64,000 nucleotides of DNA from an uncultured Methylococcaceae bacterium (GTDB taxonomy: Bacteria; Pseudomonadota; Gammaproteobacteria; Methylococcales; Methylococcaceae): contig CAIZPP010000067.1 in the NCBI GenBank assembly GCA_903934875.1, positions 1 through 64,000 of the forward strand. The letters run 5' to 3'. The stretch's first letter is position 1; every line of letters starts with the position of its first letter. Under the pieces are notes generated by a model. The model searched no databases and was not told the DNA's origin. It saw only the letters and a program-made list of their open reading frames with translations. This document shows positions 25,909 to 34,221 of this stretch, piece by piece. The position numbers were made by a program, and so were the translations under genes.

Positions 25909-27729
25909 TCAGGCGATGAACTCAATGGGATTGGCGCAAACGTCAGGCTTCTCGCCATTGCCCTCGATAAAAATGCGATGCCAAACGGCAAACTGCAATA
26001 GTGCCCAGAGAATATCATGCACATCCTGTTTGGCTGATTGCCTGCTGACCAGCGCGGCGATGCCGGATGGTTGGAAAAGGCCGGAAAAAGCCCTATGCCC
26101 CGGCAAAATTTGCCGAAGTTTTAGCAGGTTCTCCCCTTGCATGCACAATCCCACCGGTACCGTAAACCCGCTCTTCCGACGCCGGACCAACTCGCTGCCG
26201 AAAATGGGTTCCGCCCAACGCTTCAGAAAGAGCTTGCCTTCGCGCCCGCGTACTTTGAGGTCATCGGGCAGGCGCATGGCGAATTCCAGCAAGCGGTGGT
26301 CCAACAGCGGGACGCGGCCTTCCAATCCCCATGCCATCAACATCCGGTCAACCTTGACCAATAGCTGGTCGGTCAATTCCGTAGCCATGTCAGTATATTG
26401 CATACGCTGCAAATCGCTCCAAACTTCAGGTGAGGAACCCCAGGCATTGGCAATCCCAAGGCGTCCGGCGGGAAAGCGTTCCCGCAACGCCGGACTCAGC
26501 AGGCGGTTCCGCCATTCTGCGCCGAGCATTCCACGGGTGCGGAACCCCCCAGAACCCGGCCTGCGCAGATTGGCCAGCCAACGCTGTAGCTTTGTCCGCC
26601 GGTAACGCCCGTAACCGGCGAATAATTCATCGCCCCCCTCGCCGCTGAACACGACTTTGAAGTCCTGCGCAACCACCCGCGCCAGCAACGAAGTGGGCAG
26701 GATGGCAGGGTCGATGATGAAATCGTCAGCAGCCCAGACCGCAAAAGGCATGTGGTTGAACAGCGTCTGCCAGTCCAGTTCAACGATGTTATGGCGCAAT
26801 CCGAAGCGTCTGGCGATGGTTTTTGCGGCCTCAGCATCCTCGTTTTTTGCCGCATCGGCAAAAGCGACGGTATAGGAGGCCAGTTCGCGCGTGCCTTCCT
26901 CCCGGCGCAACCATTCTAACACGACAGAGGAATCCACCCCCCCAGAGAGGAAAAGGGCGAATGGCACATCGCTACGCATGTGTTCTAGCATGACCTGCCG
27001 CATCAAGACCTCAAACGATTCCGCCGCTTCTTCATAATGTACAGGCGTAATGCTGAGGTCGAAGGGCGACCAGTAACGCTGCCGGGACACCAGCCTGCCC
27101 GACTGAAACGTAGCCACCTCACCCGGTTGCAGGCGCTCGATTCCTGCGACAATGGTAGCGGCCCCAGTGTTGAAGCGTGTTTCCAAACTTTGTATCAGGG
27201 CATCAGGCTGGATAGCCGGACCACCCGGCAGGATAGGGAAAAGCGCCTTCTGTTCTGACGCAAAATAAACCCCGCCGTTGGTTTCTGCAAAAAACAACGG
27301 TTTTATACCCAGACGGTCCCGCGCCAGAAGCAATTTTCCGGCCAGCCTATCGTATAGTGCGAAGGCAAACATGCCGTTAAGCCTTGCCAAAAATTCCTCG
27401 CCATAATACTGGTAGGCGTGGAGTATCGTCTCACAATCCGAATGCGTGGCAAAGACCGCGCCGAGTGCTTCCAACTCACGGCGCAGTTCAACAAAGTTGT
27501 AGACCTCACCGTTGGCAATCAATGCCAAACGTCCATTATCGGCGAACAGGGGTTGGTCGCCACCCGCCAAATCAATGATGGAAAGCCGGGTGTGGGCCAG
27601 CCCCAATGCCCCGTCCAAGTGCGTTTTTATCTTATCCGGCCCACGGTGGTCTAAGCGGCGAGCCAGACTGTCGAGGTCTGCACCTGCCGCAGCGTGTTGA
27701 CGCATATATATACCGGCTATGCCGCACAT
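25909..27729 (-). CDS. asnB: Asparagine synthase (glutamine-hydrolysing)-like amidotransferase
   Basis: 606 residues. The N-terminal class II glutaminase begins MCGIAG with the nucleophilic Cys2; GEVYNFVELR and the HSDCE segment are conserved. The C-terminal synthase domain has the PP-loop LSGGVDSSVVLEW. Cytoplasmic asparagine synthesis from aspartate, glutamine and ATP is the family reaction. Its placement between a VTT membrane protein and two GT4 genes, however, matches AsnB-like enzymes in polysaccharide clusters that may amidate a sugar acid. Which of the two applies cannot be read from sequence. Confidence 0.87.
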   Translation of the reverse strand: MCGIAGIYMRQHAAAGADLDSLARRLDHRGPDKIKTHLDGALGLAHTRLSIIDLAGGDQPLFADNGRLALIANGEVYNFVELRRELEALGAVFATHSDCETILHAYQYYGEEFLARLNGMFAFALYDRLAGKLLLARDRLGIKPLFFAETNGGVYFASEQKALFPILPGGPAIQPDALIQSLETRFNTGAATIVAGIERLQPGEVATFQSGRLVSRQRYWSPFDLSITPVHYEEAAESFEVLMRQVMLEHMRSDVPFALFLSGGVDSSVVLEWLRREEGTRELASYTVAFADAAKNEDAEAAKTIARRFGLRHNIVELDWQTLFNHMPFAVWAADDFIIDPAILPTSLLARVVAQDFKVVFSGEGGDELFAGYGRYRRTKLQRWLANLRRPGSGGFRTRGMLGAEWRNRLLSPALRERFPAGRLGIANAWGSSPEVWSDLQRMQYTDMATELTDQLLVKVDRMLMAWGLEGRVPLLDHRLLEFAMRLPDDLKVRGREGKLFLKRWAEPIFGSELVRRRKSGFTVPVGLCMQGENLLKLRQILPGHRAFSGLFQPSGIAALVSRQSAKQDVHDILWALLQFAVWHRIFIEGNGEKPDVCANPIEFIA

Positions 27730-27763
27730 GCCACGGACTCCAAATCAAGTAAAGTCATAATCC

Positions 27764-28483
27764 TTAGTTTACAGATAGTTTATTGAATAAGCGTTTGAGG
27801 ATAAATCCGAGCACGACCGAACAGGCCAAGCCTAAGGCGAGGTACTCCACACCTTGAAGCAAATTTCTCTGGATCAGCCCCGCGCCCAGAAGGCAAGCGG
27901 CAATTCCCAGCGGCAAGAAGCCCACTAGACTGCCCAACAGAAAATCGCCATGACCCACCGGGGCCAGCCCAAGTAACACATTGTTGTAGAAGCCGTGGAT
28001 TGGCAATTGCCGAATCAACACCACCGACATGAACCCACGCGTTGCCATGCGCTGGGAAAACCCGCGTAGATGCGAGCAGTGGCGCAGGACATAATCCCTC
28101 CCGAACCAGCGGATGGACAAGAAAATAACATAGGAACCTAATAGTGTGCCAAGTTGCGTCCAGATTAAGCCCCATGCGAATCCAAACACCATTCCACCGA
28201 GCGAGCATAGCAGCAGGCGGGGGGTGCCAACAACAGTAAGCAATGCGGAGCCAAAAGTAAACACCAGCGGCGCGGAAAGACCGAACAAAGCCAATCGCTG
28301 CTTTACCCATAGGCCATCAGTCAGAAAGCCCTGCAAGGGGCTAAGATAAACCGCCACGACTAGCCCGGTCACGGCAAGAAACACAGCGGCGTTAATGATG
28401 CCAGCCATGCACTTGGAGCGGGCTTTTCTTGGCACTTGCAAGTTGCCGCTAGCGGTGTGGGAAGACTTGATGCCTGATGCCAA
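27764..28483 (-). CDS. TVP38/TMEM64 (VTT/DedA-like) membrane protein
   Basis: About 214-239 residues with five to six hydrophobic segments. The conserved core is visible as GMVFGFAWGLIWTQLGTLLGSY and MSVVLIRQLPIHGFYNNVLLG, which match the VTT domain of inner-membrane proteins implicated in lipid carrier handling. The frame opens with TTG at 28483; ATG ending at 28408 (MAGIINAAVF) is an alternative start nearer the first helix. It heads the minus-strand polysaccharide cluster. Confidence 0.78.
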   Translation of the reverse strand: MASGIKSSHTASGNLQVPRKARSKCMAGIINAAVFLAVTGLVVAVYLSPLQGFLTDGLWVKQRLALFGLSAPLVFTFGSALLTVVGTPRLLLCSLGGMVFGFAWGLIWTQLGTLLGSYVIFLSIRWFGRDYVLRHCSHLRGFSQRMATRGFMSVVLIRQLPIHGFYNNVLLGLAPVGHGDFLLGSLVGFLPLGIAACLLGAGLIQRNLLQGVEYLALGLACSVVLGFILKRLFNKLSVN

Positions 28484-28674
28484 CTTAATAGATTCTCAAC
28501 GGGATAATCAAGCGTCTGATTTTATTGAATCCTGATCATCAAAGCCAGTCCAGAAGCTTAAATTTATGCCATGAGAATAACGCTTGATGTTAAAGCTGGC
28601 AAGGAAACTGTATTGGCGGGGTGCGATTAGAAATGTTCGGGTCGGGATAACAAATCCCGACCCGCGTGAGAGTT
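28484..28674. repeat. Intergenic DNA with CGGGTCGGGATT palindrome
   Basis: At 28638-28664 CGGGTCGGGA and TCCCGACCCG form a perfect 10-bp stem. A near-identical sequence is at 39926-39956. At 28617-28629 GGGGTGCGATTAG matches an end of the element at 44440-44570. No gene is seen. Confidence 0.55.
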
Positions 28675-28805
28675 TACAGCGTTTTCATTTTCAACATGAA
28701 ACTAATACCGGATTTTCAATCAAGCTTTGATTGAGCTGTATGCCTGATGCAATCAGATACATTTCAAGTAACTATTTGATGCTGAAAACGCTGGAAAACA
28801 CTGTA
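28675..28805. repeat. CAGC-box element, divergent full-length copy
   Basis: Starts TACAGCGTTTTCATTTTC and ends near TTTGATGCTGAAAACGCTG followed by AAAACACTGTA. Core sequence is poorly conserved. It lies 4 bp downstream of the stop of the DUF2780 gene. Confidence 0.65.
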
Positions 28806-28809
28806 TATA

Positions 28810-29436
28810 TCAATGCAACAAAGCACTCCGCAGCAAACCCATCGTAGTGGAGCCGCCGGTAGTCTGGACGTACTGCAATACTATAGGAATGAATTGGCCC
28901 ACCATGCCGGAATTCAAGCCTAGGCTCTGAAATGAACCTGCCAGTGAGGCTGCCGTGCCCAAGGTGCTGTTTGATCCACCTAGGGCTCCGCTAGCGGCAT
29001 TTAATAGGCCTGCCGTGCCGGAGGTGGGAGCGGCTTGGGCGGGTGCCGCAGCCAAGTATTGGCTCATCCCCGGTATGGCGCTGCTGACTTGGGCGAAATC
29101 GCTAGGATTCATAGTCTGCTTAGCCGTGGAAAAGAGGGAGCCAGCCCCGCCTGTGGCCTGCGCTGGCGTAACACCTAACTGTTGAACCAAAATATTCGTC
29201 AGGTTGAGTCCAGAACCCGGCACCGTGCCTGCGACGCTACCCGGAACGCCTGCCGCAGCGCCAGAGACCACCGGAACTTGCCCGCTTAGCGTACTGGCTG
29301 CTGGTATTTGGCCTGCCGCTGTTCCAGTCGACGGCATACCGAATCCACCGGATTGTGCAATACCCTGGGGCGGGGGTGCGCAACCTGCCCAAGTGGCGAT
29401 CACCACGATGTACATCACGTTTATAAATGCTTTCAT
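28810..29436 (-). CDS. DUF2780-family probable lipoprotein
   Basis: 208 residues. The N-terminal hydrophobic stretch ending WAGC resembles a lipobox, so lipid attachment at residue 19 is likely. Residues 20-75 are low-complexity Ala/Gly/Pro/Ser. The core TNILVQQLGVTPAQATGGAG and PSDFAQVSSAIPGMSQYLAAAP matches the DUF2780 family (VcgC/VcgE type), which has no settled function. GGAG lies about 14 nt upstream. A hairpin CCATAAAA-N6-TTTTATGG at 29450-29471 sits in the presumed leader. Confidence 0.75.
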   Translation of the reverse strand: MKAFINVMYIVVIATWAGCAPPPQGIAQSGGFGMPSTGTAAGQIPAASTLSGQVPVVSGAAAGVPGSVAGTVPGSGLNLTNILVQQLGVTPAQATGGAGSLFSTAKQTMNPSDFAQVSSAIPGMSQYLAAAPAQAAPTSGTAGLLNAASGALGGSNSTLGTAASLAGSFQSLGLNSGMVGQFIPIVLQYVQTTGGSTTMGLLRSALLH

Positions 29437-29449
29437 TAAGATAATACTC

Positions 29450-29639
29450 CATAAAATATTGGTTTTATGGGGCGTTGCGGAACTAAAGCAACTTATAGGT
29501 TTGCCCGCACCTGTGGGGCGAGGGAACCCTATGTATCTTTCTTTCCTAGAGCGCCCTATATCTTAAGGTAAACCAACATCAACTGGTATAGGTTTGGCCG
29601 ACTCGATGGCCCGAGGCATAATGCACAGAACCATCGAGT
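29450..29639. other. Leader region with two inverted repeats
   Basis: The gap between the DUF2780 and H-NS genes holds no reading frame. CCATAAAATATTGGTTTTATGG-type symmetry is at 29450-29471, and ACTCGATGG/CCATCGAGT arms are at 29601-29639. The second pair could terminate transcription from the H-NS gene. Confidence 0.4.
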
Positions 29640-29750
29640 GGGTTTATTGAAGCCCTGCCTGATGCAGCCCTAGCGCAATGGGTATGCACCCATAAGCGTG
29701 AAGGTAACCATTCCTATTGGCTTTTGATCGGCTAGGCTTGCGGCAGGGTT

Positions 29751-30083
29751 TTAGGCAACACCGAACTCATCCAAAGACCTTCCTTGCTCAAGCAGTTCAC
29801 GCAGCCATTTCGGCTGCATGCCGCGCCCGGTCCATTGATGTTTGGGATTTTCTGGGTTACGGTATTTCACCGGTACTTTGGAACCCTTTCTGGAACTTCC
29901 GACAGTCTTTTCCGATGAAATTTCGGTTAACTCCACGGCGTATCCAATTGAAGCGGCCAATTCCTTAATTTGGGTGACTACTTCTTTGCGCTTTCCTATT
30001 TGCCTTTCGCGCAGGGTTTTCTGTGCGGTATCAATCAAGTGGGCCAGTTCGGTTTCGGACAATTCATTTAGTTTTTCGTTCAT
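29751..30083 (-). CDS. H-NS family nucleoid-associated protein
   Basis: 110-residue DNA-binding protein. The N-terminal half (residues 1-50) is helical and should mediate oligomerisation. The C-terminal KYRNPENPKHQWTGRGMQPK contains the H-NS AT-hook-like loop TGRGMQP. GGAG 8 nt upstream of the ATG supports the start. It may silence AT-rich acquired DNA such as the island at 16.6-18.6 kb; that link is inference. Confidence 0.92.
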   Translation of the reverse strand: MNEKLNELSETELAHLIDTAQKTLRERQIGKRKEVVTQIKELAASIGYAVELTEISSEKTVGSSRKGSKVPVKYRNPENPKHQWTGRGMQPKWLRELLEQGRSLDEFGVA

Positions 30084-30416
30084 GAGAGCTCCAAAGCATT
30101 GGTTGTGAATAGTGCTATATATATTACCCTAGTATAGCTTAAAAAATCTAGAGTTTAGAAACAACTAAAGCTATTTTTTTTAATCGCACTGGTTAGAGCT
30201 AACGGATAACACCGAAGCTAAAAGGAGGATGACGTGTAAAATCACGCCGCACTCTCAGTATTGTGGATTCTTAAGTTGAATTCCGCTATGCGTTCGATTA
30301 GGTTTTTTGCAGGAAAATCACTGTCGAATAAACTAACAATTATCCCTCAAATTGATTTCAAAACCTGCCAACGATGCGATAATTGAGGTGTAGAATGGTC
30401 TGGTGACGGTGCGTTG
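30084..30416. other. Intergenic region, no gene found
   Basis: AT-rich gap upstream of the H-NS gene and before a MITE. A GGAGG directly abuts an ATG at 30229 that would encode only 16 residues; the spacing makes translation unlikely. Confidence 0.4.
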
Positions 30417-30596
30417 AGTTTTTTGGCTACCGACTTCAGGCGGGACAGTTTAAGATTAAGCCGTTCGTGGTGAGCCCTGAGCTTGTCGAAGGGTCGAACC
30501 ATGAACGGCTTAACCGTCCACCCTTCGACAAGCTCGGGGCGAACGGTTAAGCCTTTGGTAATAAGTGTCCCGCCTTAAGTAGGTAGCCAGTTTTTT
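30417..30596. mobile_element. MITE with 8-bp target duplication
   Basis: The element spans 30425-30588 (164 bp). The ends GGCTACCGACTTCAGGCG and CGCCTTAAGTAGGTAGCC are inverted with few mismatches. The 8-bp direct repeat AGTTTTTT flanks it on both sides (30417-30424 and 30589-30596). The interior is a second long palindrome carrying CCTTCGACAAGCTC, a repeat widespread in proteobacteria. No coding capacity is seen. Confidence 0.8.
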
Positions 30597-30662
30597 CCAC
30601 CTGCCGCATCAAGATCCGTTCAAACTATATCCGTCGTTTTGCTATTTTTATCTAGTAACCTA

Positions 30663-31604
30663 ATGAAATACAAAGATTATTACAAGACCATGGGGGTGGA
30701 CAGGAAGGCCAGCCCGGAGGAGATCAAGAAGGCTTACCGCAAGCTGGCGCGGAAATACCATCCTGACGTATCCAAGGAGCCTGGTGCTGAAGAGAAATTC
30801 AAAGAAGTCGCAGAGGCTTATGAGACTCTCCATGACCCGGAAAAGCGCGGTGTCTACGACCAGTTAGGCACTTTTCAGCCAGGCCAGGATTTCCGTCCGC
30901 CCCCCGGCTGGGAGCAGCACTTTGGCGGCGCTCCCTTTTCCGCCGAGGAAGTCGACTTGTCAGACCTGTTTGCTGCGTTCACTGGCAAGGGGCGCGGAGC
31001 GGGTCGGGGCACAAAAATGCCCACCCCCGGACAGAACTATGAAGTCACCGCCCACATTACCTTGGAGGAAGCCTACCACGGCACCGAATTGGAACTTAGC
31101 CTGACGGCGACCGAGGCCGACGGCAAGGGCCGCCTACGCAAAGTGCCGAGGACACTTAAGGTCCGCATCCCTAAGGGCACGACGGACGGTCAGCGCTTAC
31201 GCCTTTCCGGGCGGGGTGGAAAAGGGCAAAATGGTGGCCCTGAAGGTGACTTGTTTCTTAATATCACCTTGCACCCGCATCCCTTTTTCCGTGTGAGCGG
31301 GCACGATCTGTACCTGGACCTGCCTTTGGCGCCTTGGGAGGCGGTGTTGGGTGCCACGGTGCAAGTGCCTACCTTGGGGGGGGATGTGCGCCTAAAAGTT
31401 CCACCGGGAACCCATGCCGGACAGCAACTGCGCATCGCTGACCGTGGATTACCCACGCCCCACAAGGGAGCGGGAAATCTTTTCGCGATAGTGCAGATTG
31501 CGGTGCCAACCGTATTGGGAGACCATGAGCGCGAGCTGTTCCAATCGCTTGCCGATGCCTCGACCTTTAACCCACGCGGACATTTCCAACGCAGTCAAAT
31601 ATAA
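30663..31604 (+). CDS. cbpA: Curved DNA-binding protein CbpA (DnaJ-type co-chaperone)
   Basis: About 313 residues from the ATG at 30663, which starts directly at the J domain. The J domain (residues 1-70) has the HPD motif in [20 protein letters not shown] Gly/Phe-rich linker follows, with no zinc-finger cysteines. The DnaJ C-terminal substrate-binding domains include [20 protein letters not shown] and [20 protein letters not shown]. Lack of the zinc finger assigns it to the CbpA class rather than DnaJ. It would stimulate DnaK and may bind DNA. The upstream MITE lies 74 bp away. Confidence 0.9.
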   Translation: MKYKDYYKTMGVDRKASPEEIKKAYRKLARKYHPDVSKEPGAEEKFKEVAEAYETLHDPEKRGVYDQLGTFQPGQDFRPPPGWEQHFGGAPFSAEEVDLSDLFAAFTGKGRGAGRGTKMPTPGQNYEVTAHITLEEAYHGTELELSLTATEADGKGRLRKVPRTLKVRIPKGTTDGQRLRLSGRGGKGQNGGPEGDLFLNITLHPHPFFRVSGHDLYLDLPLAPWEAVLGATVQVPTLGGDVRLKVPPGTHAGQQLRIADRGLPTPHKGAGNLFAIVQIAVPTVLGDHERELFQSLADASTFNPRGHFQRSQI

Positions 31605-31711
31605 CTAGGTGACCATTTATTTTTTAACTTTCCGGCTGGTAGGTGGTTAAGCCTTATTTTCTAGTTGTTAAAAAACGTATGAGCTCCTACTTACTTTTGC
31701 GCGGACTTGAA

Positions 31712-31748
31712 GTTCAACAAGCAACCCATTGATGTTGAAAACGCTGTA
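31712..31748 (-). repeat. CAGC-box half at the SGNH gene start
   Basis: Ends CATTGATGTTGAAAACGCTG then TATG, so the last A of the repeat is the first base of the ATG at 31748. Only one half of the element is present. Confidence 0.75.
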
Positions 31749-32809
31749 TGTTGATGAAAAGTAATGAATTGAATATAAAGCCCTGGATAATGTGGCTAGT
31801 CATGTTTCTATTGATGGCCTTGCTGGCGCACACTATTATCGAAAGCACGGTCCAGTTGTTTTTCGCCAAACGCTCCGGTATTTGGCGTTACCTTTCGGAA
31901 TTTCGCAACAACGCCCAAAAGGACGGGCTATCGCTAGACCAATATGGAAAAAAAATGGGGCTAGACCCTTATCTTGGCTGGGGCAAGACTGATGTCAGAA
32001 TACATGAGCCATCGTCAGGCGCAACCCATATTAAGACTATCTTGTTTATCGGCGATTCTGTCACCGCTGGGCACGATGTCCGCGCCGGCGAGGAGGACTA
32101 CCCTGCTCGAATCGCCGCAATGCTGGGGGATAAAGGTGTCAGGATCGTCAATCTGGCGGTTAGGGGGTATGGTGTGGATCAGATGTGGCTCAAATTATTG
32201 ACCACCGCAGTTAAGTATCATCCTGACGCGATTGTTTTTGCCTATATTGCACATGACTTGATCCGACCGGCTAATGATTTCAATTTTGGGTTGCCCAAAC
32301 CTAGGTTCCGTTTCTCCGGTTCGCGCGGCAAGCTTGCTTTGGCAGAAGAAATAGCTGGTTTTAATCAGGATTATGATGATGCCCGCAGTAGCTTCCGGGT
32401 GAGTTGGTGGTATGCCTCGCACTACTGGAGAAACAAAGAATATTATGCCCCTAAACTGTTCACGGATTACTATATGCGTCTCTATCGCCACATTGGCGAT
32501 GGCTTGGCGCAACTGTCCCAAGAATGGGGAATTCCTATCATGGTGGTAAAGCTGACCAATATCGACGATTTCAATGGTGCCCGCAAACTCGTCCAATTGG
32601 CTGCCACTGGCTTGGTCCATCCAACGGGTTGGCAATCGGCTAGAGTAAACTATCTGGACTTGGACCCTTGCGTCAAACCCAAGGCGATAGCCCAAGAAGT
32701 GGATATTGATAAGGAATTCTATCATCACCCAGGGCCTGTTGGGCACGCGTTAATGGCTGAATGCCTTGGCGACTACATTGATTCCACGCTGATTAACCCG
32801 AACCGATAG
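31748..32809 (+). CDS. SGNH/GDSL-type hydrolase-like protein with N-terminal membrane anchor
   Basis: 353 residues. One hydrophobic segment at about residues 13-35 suggests an inner-membrane anchor with the rest in the periplasm. ILFIGDSVTAGHDV at about residue 100 is the block I GDS motif with the nucleophilic serine. NLAVRGYGVDQM supplies the block II Gly, and VFAYIAHDLIRP may be a variant block III. The C-terminal YHHPGPVGHALMAECL carries a plausible catalytic His. Such proteins often O-acetylate or de-acetylate polysaccharide; the substrate is unknown. The start ATG overlaps a CAGC-box end; ATG at 31754 is an alternative. Confidence 0.72.
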   Translation: MLMKSNELNIKPWIMWLVMFLLMALLAHTIIESTVQLFFAKRSGIWRYLSEFRNNAQKDGLSLDQYGKKMGLDPYLGWGKTDVRIHEPSSGATHIKTILFIGDSVTAGHDVRAGEEDYPARIAAMLGDKGVRIVNLAVRGYGVDQMWLKLLTTAVKYHPDAIVFAYIAHDLIRPANDFNFGLPKPRFRFSGSRGKLALAEEIAGFNQDYDDARSSFRVSWWYASHYWRNKEYYAPKLFTDYYMRLYRHIGDGLAQLSQEWGIPIMVVKLTNIDDFNGARKLVQLAATGLVHPTGWQSARVNYLDLDPCVKPKAIAQEVDIDKEFYHHPGPVGHALMAECLGDYIDSTLINPNR

Positions 32810-32908
32810 ACCATTTAAGGTGATTTCCAATAATGCATACAGCAAAACCATGTAGGCCGGGTGCGTCTCTTTGCATTGCGCCCGACATTTGGGCTTTCGG
32901 ACAGGAAA

Positions 32909-32938
32909 GTCGGGCAACGGATAAAGATGTTGCCCGAC
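32909..32938. terminator. Hairpin between convergent genes
   Basis: GTCGGGCAAC and GTTGCCCGAC form a perfect 10-bp stem with a 10-nt loop between the convergent SGNH and flavin-binding-fold genes. It is a likely two-way terminator or transcript-end structure, without a clear T run. Confidence 0.45.
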
Positions 32939-32952
32939 ATGCTGATTTAGGC

Positions 32953-33456
32953 TCATTTCTCCTGTTCCGGCGGTCCTTGGATGCGCCCATCGAGCAGCCG
33001 GATGCAATAGCGCGTCCCAAAACCTAGCGAATTGTCCACATAAAGGATGCGCGATGGCCGCAACACATACATCGTTGCTTTATTAAAGGTATGTGTTGTT
33101 GCGTTTGGATTTGCGATGAGTTCGCGGGCGAAAGGGAACTTGCCGAGGTAGGCGGCTAATCCCCGCGCCTTGCTTCCCACCGTGGCGGCGGGTTCAGCGA
33201 CACCTTCTATTTGCAGCCCTTTGATTTCTCTCCACGAATTGGCCGTAGGGTGGATCGTGGCGGCACAGGCCGGGTTGGCCGCCAAATTGCAGCAATGCCT
33301 GGAACTTGGCGAAGAAAAAAAGATGAGTTCAAAATCGTCACCGGCGAAATAGACATCGGCGGCCCAAGGAACCCCCCCGTCACAAGTGGCCAGGGTCATA
33401 GCCGCAACCCCGTCTATGATGCGCTTGGCGGCTTCGCCGAACGCCTCAGGTGTCAT
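32953..33456 (-). CDS. Pyridoxamine 5'-phosphate oxidase-fold protein
   Basis: About 167 residues from the ATG ending at 33456, which overlaps the ubiX stop by 11 bp; the longer frame to 33489 is less likely. It shows the split-barrel flavin-binding pattern: MTLATCDGGVPWAADVYFAGDDFELIFFSS, then HCCNLAANPACAATIHP, then IEGVAEPA. Such proteins bind FMN or F420 or are inactive relatives. Coupling to UbiX, which makes prenylated FMN, suggests flavin chemistry, but the reaction is unknown. Confidence 0.75.
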   Translation of the reverse strand: MTPEAFGEAAKRIIDGVAAMTLATCDGGVPWAADVYFAGDDFELIFFSSPSSRHCCNLAANPACAATIHPTANSWREIKGLQIEGVAEPAATVGSKARGLAAYLGKFPFARELIANPNATTHTFNKATMYVLRPSRILYVDNSLGFGTRYCIRLLDGRIQGPPEQEK

Positions 33457-34015
33457 CGCCGCCCCAGCGCCGAAACAGATGATGCTCAATGCCGAACTGG
33501 TCCAATACTTTTCCCACTGTCTGGTCGATCAAGTCCATGATAGTTTTTGGGGCATGGTAAAACGAAGGCACAGGCGGTAGGATTATCCCGCCCATCTCGG
33601 TCACTGCCGTCATGTGTCGCAGATGGCCTAGATGTAATGGCGTTTCCCGTGGGACCAGCACCAATTTGCGGCGCTCTTTAAGGGTCACGTCGGCAGCGCG
33701 AGTGAGCAGATTGTCATTTAGCGACAATGCGATTTGGGCCAGGCTCTTCATGGAGCAGGGAATCACAACCATCCCGGAAACCTGAAACGATCCGCTGGAG
33801 ACAGAAGCAGCTAGATTTTCGGGATTGTGGACCACATTGGCCAAAGATTTTACCTCATCGACTCCATGTTGCGTTTCAAACCGCAAAGTCAGCTCGGCCC
33901 CCTTGCTGAGGATCAAATGAGTTTCGACATCGGGGATGCCATGCAGAACCTCCAGAAGGCGGATGCCGTAGATAACACCGCTGGACCCAGACAGTCCGAC
34001 GATCAGTCGTTGCAT
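33446..34015 (-). CDS. ubiX: Flavin prenyltransferase UbiX/Pad1
   Basis: 189-residue enzyme that attaches a dimethylallyl group to FMN to make the prenylated flavin cofactor of UbiD decarboxylases, used in ubiquinone synthesis. The N-terminal GLSGSSGVIYGIRLLEVL is the FMN-binding signature, VVIPCSMKSLAQIA the second conserved block, and LVLVPRETPLHLGHLRHM the third. The gene is divergent from uvrB and overlaps the downstream flavin-fold gene. Only UbiX, not UbiD, is in the window. Confidence 0.92.
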   Translation of the reverse strand: MQRLIVGLSGSSGVIYGIRLLEVLHGIPDVETHLILSKGAELTLRFETQHGVDEVKSLANVVHNPENLAASVSSGSFQVSGMVVIPCSMKSLAQIALSLNDNLLTRAADVTLKERRKLVLVPRETPLHLGHLRHMTAVTEMGGIILPPVPSFYHAPKTIMDLIDQTVGKVLDQFGIEHHLFRRWGGDDT

Positions 34016-34085
34016 GTCGATGCTCTGAGAAAATGATGCTGCTTCAAGGCTGGCCCAGAAGATGGCTTGGTTTCAAATCCCATAA

Positions 34086-34105
34086 ATTGGGTATTATTGC
34101 CCAAT
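34086..34105. promoter_or_regulatory. Palindrome in the ubiX-uvrB divergent region
   Basis: ATTGGGTATTATTGCCCAAT is a near-perfect palindrome midway between the divergent genes. It could be an operator; no LexA-type box was recognised. Confidence 0.3.
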
Positions 34106-34221
34106 AAATACGGGGACAACAGGTATATACTATCATAGACGGCTTGTGCATGTGTGCAAGCCTGCCCAGTTGGGCAGTCTCTTAAAGTAAGCGATGAATT
34201 TGGCAGGTTGATGTTAGAATT

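Noticed and set aside
30229-30279. Possible 16-codon small protein after GGAGG
   Set aside because: The GGAGG touches the ATG with no spacer, so initiation there is improbable.
34022-34221. LexA box upstream of uvrB
   Set aside because: No CTGT-N8-ACAG-like sequence was found; only an unrelated palindrome at 34086-34105.
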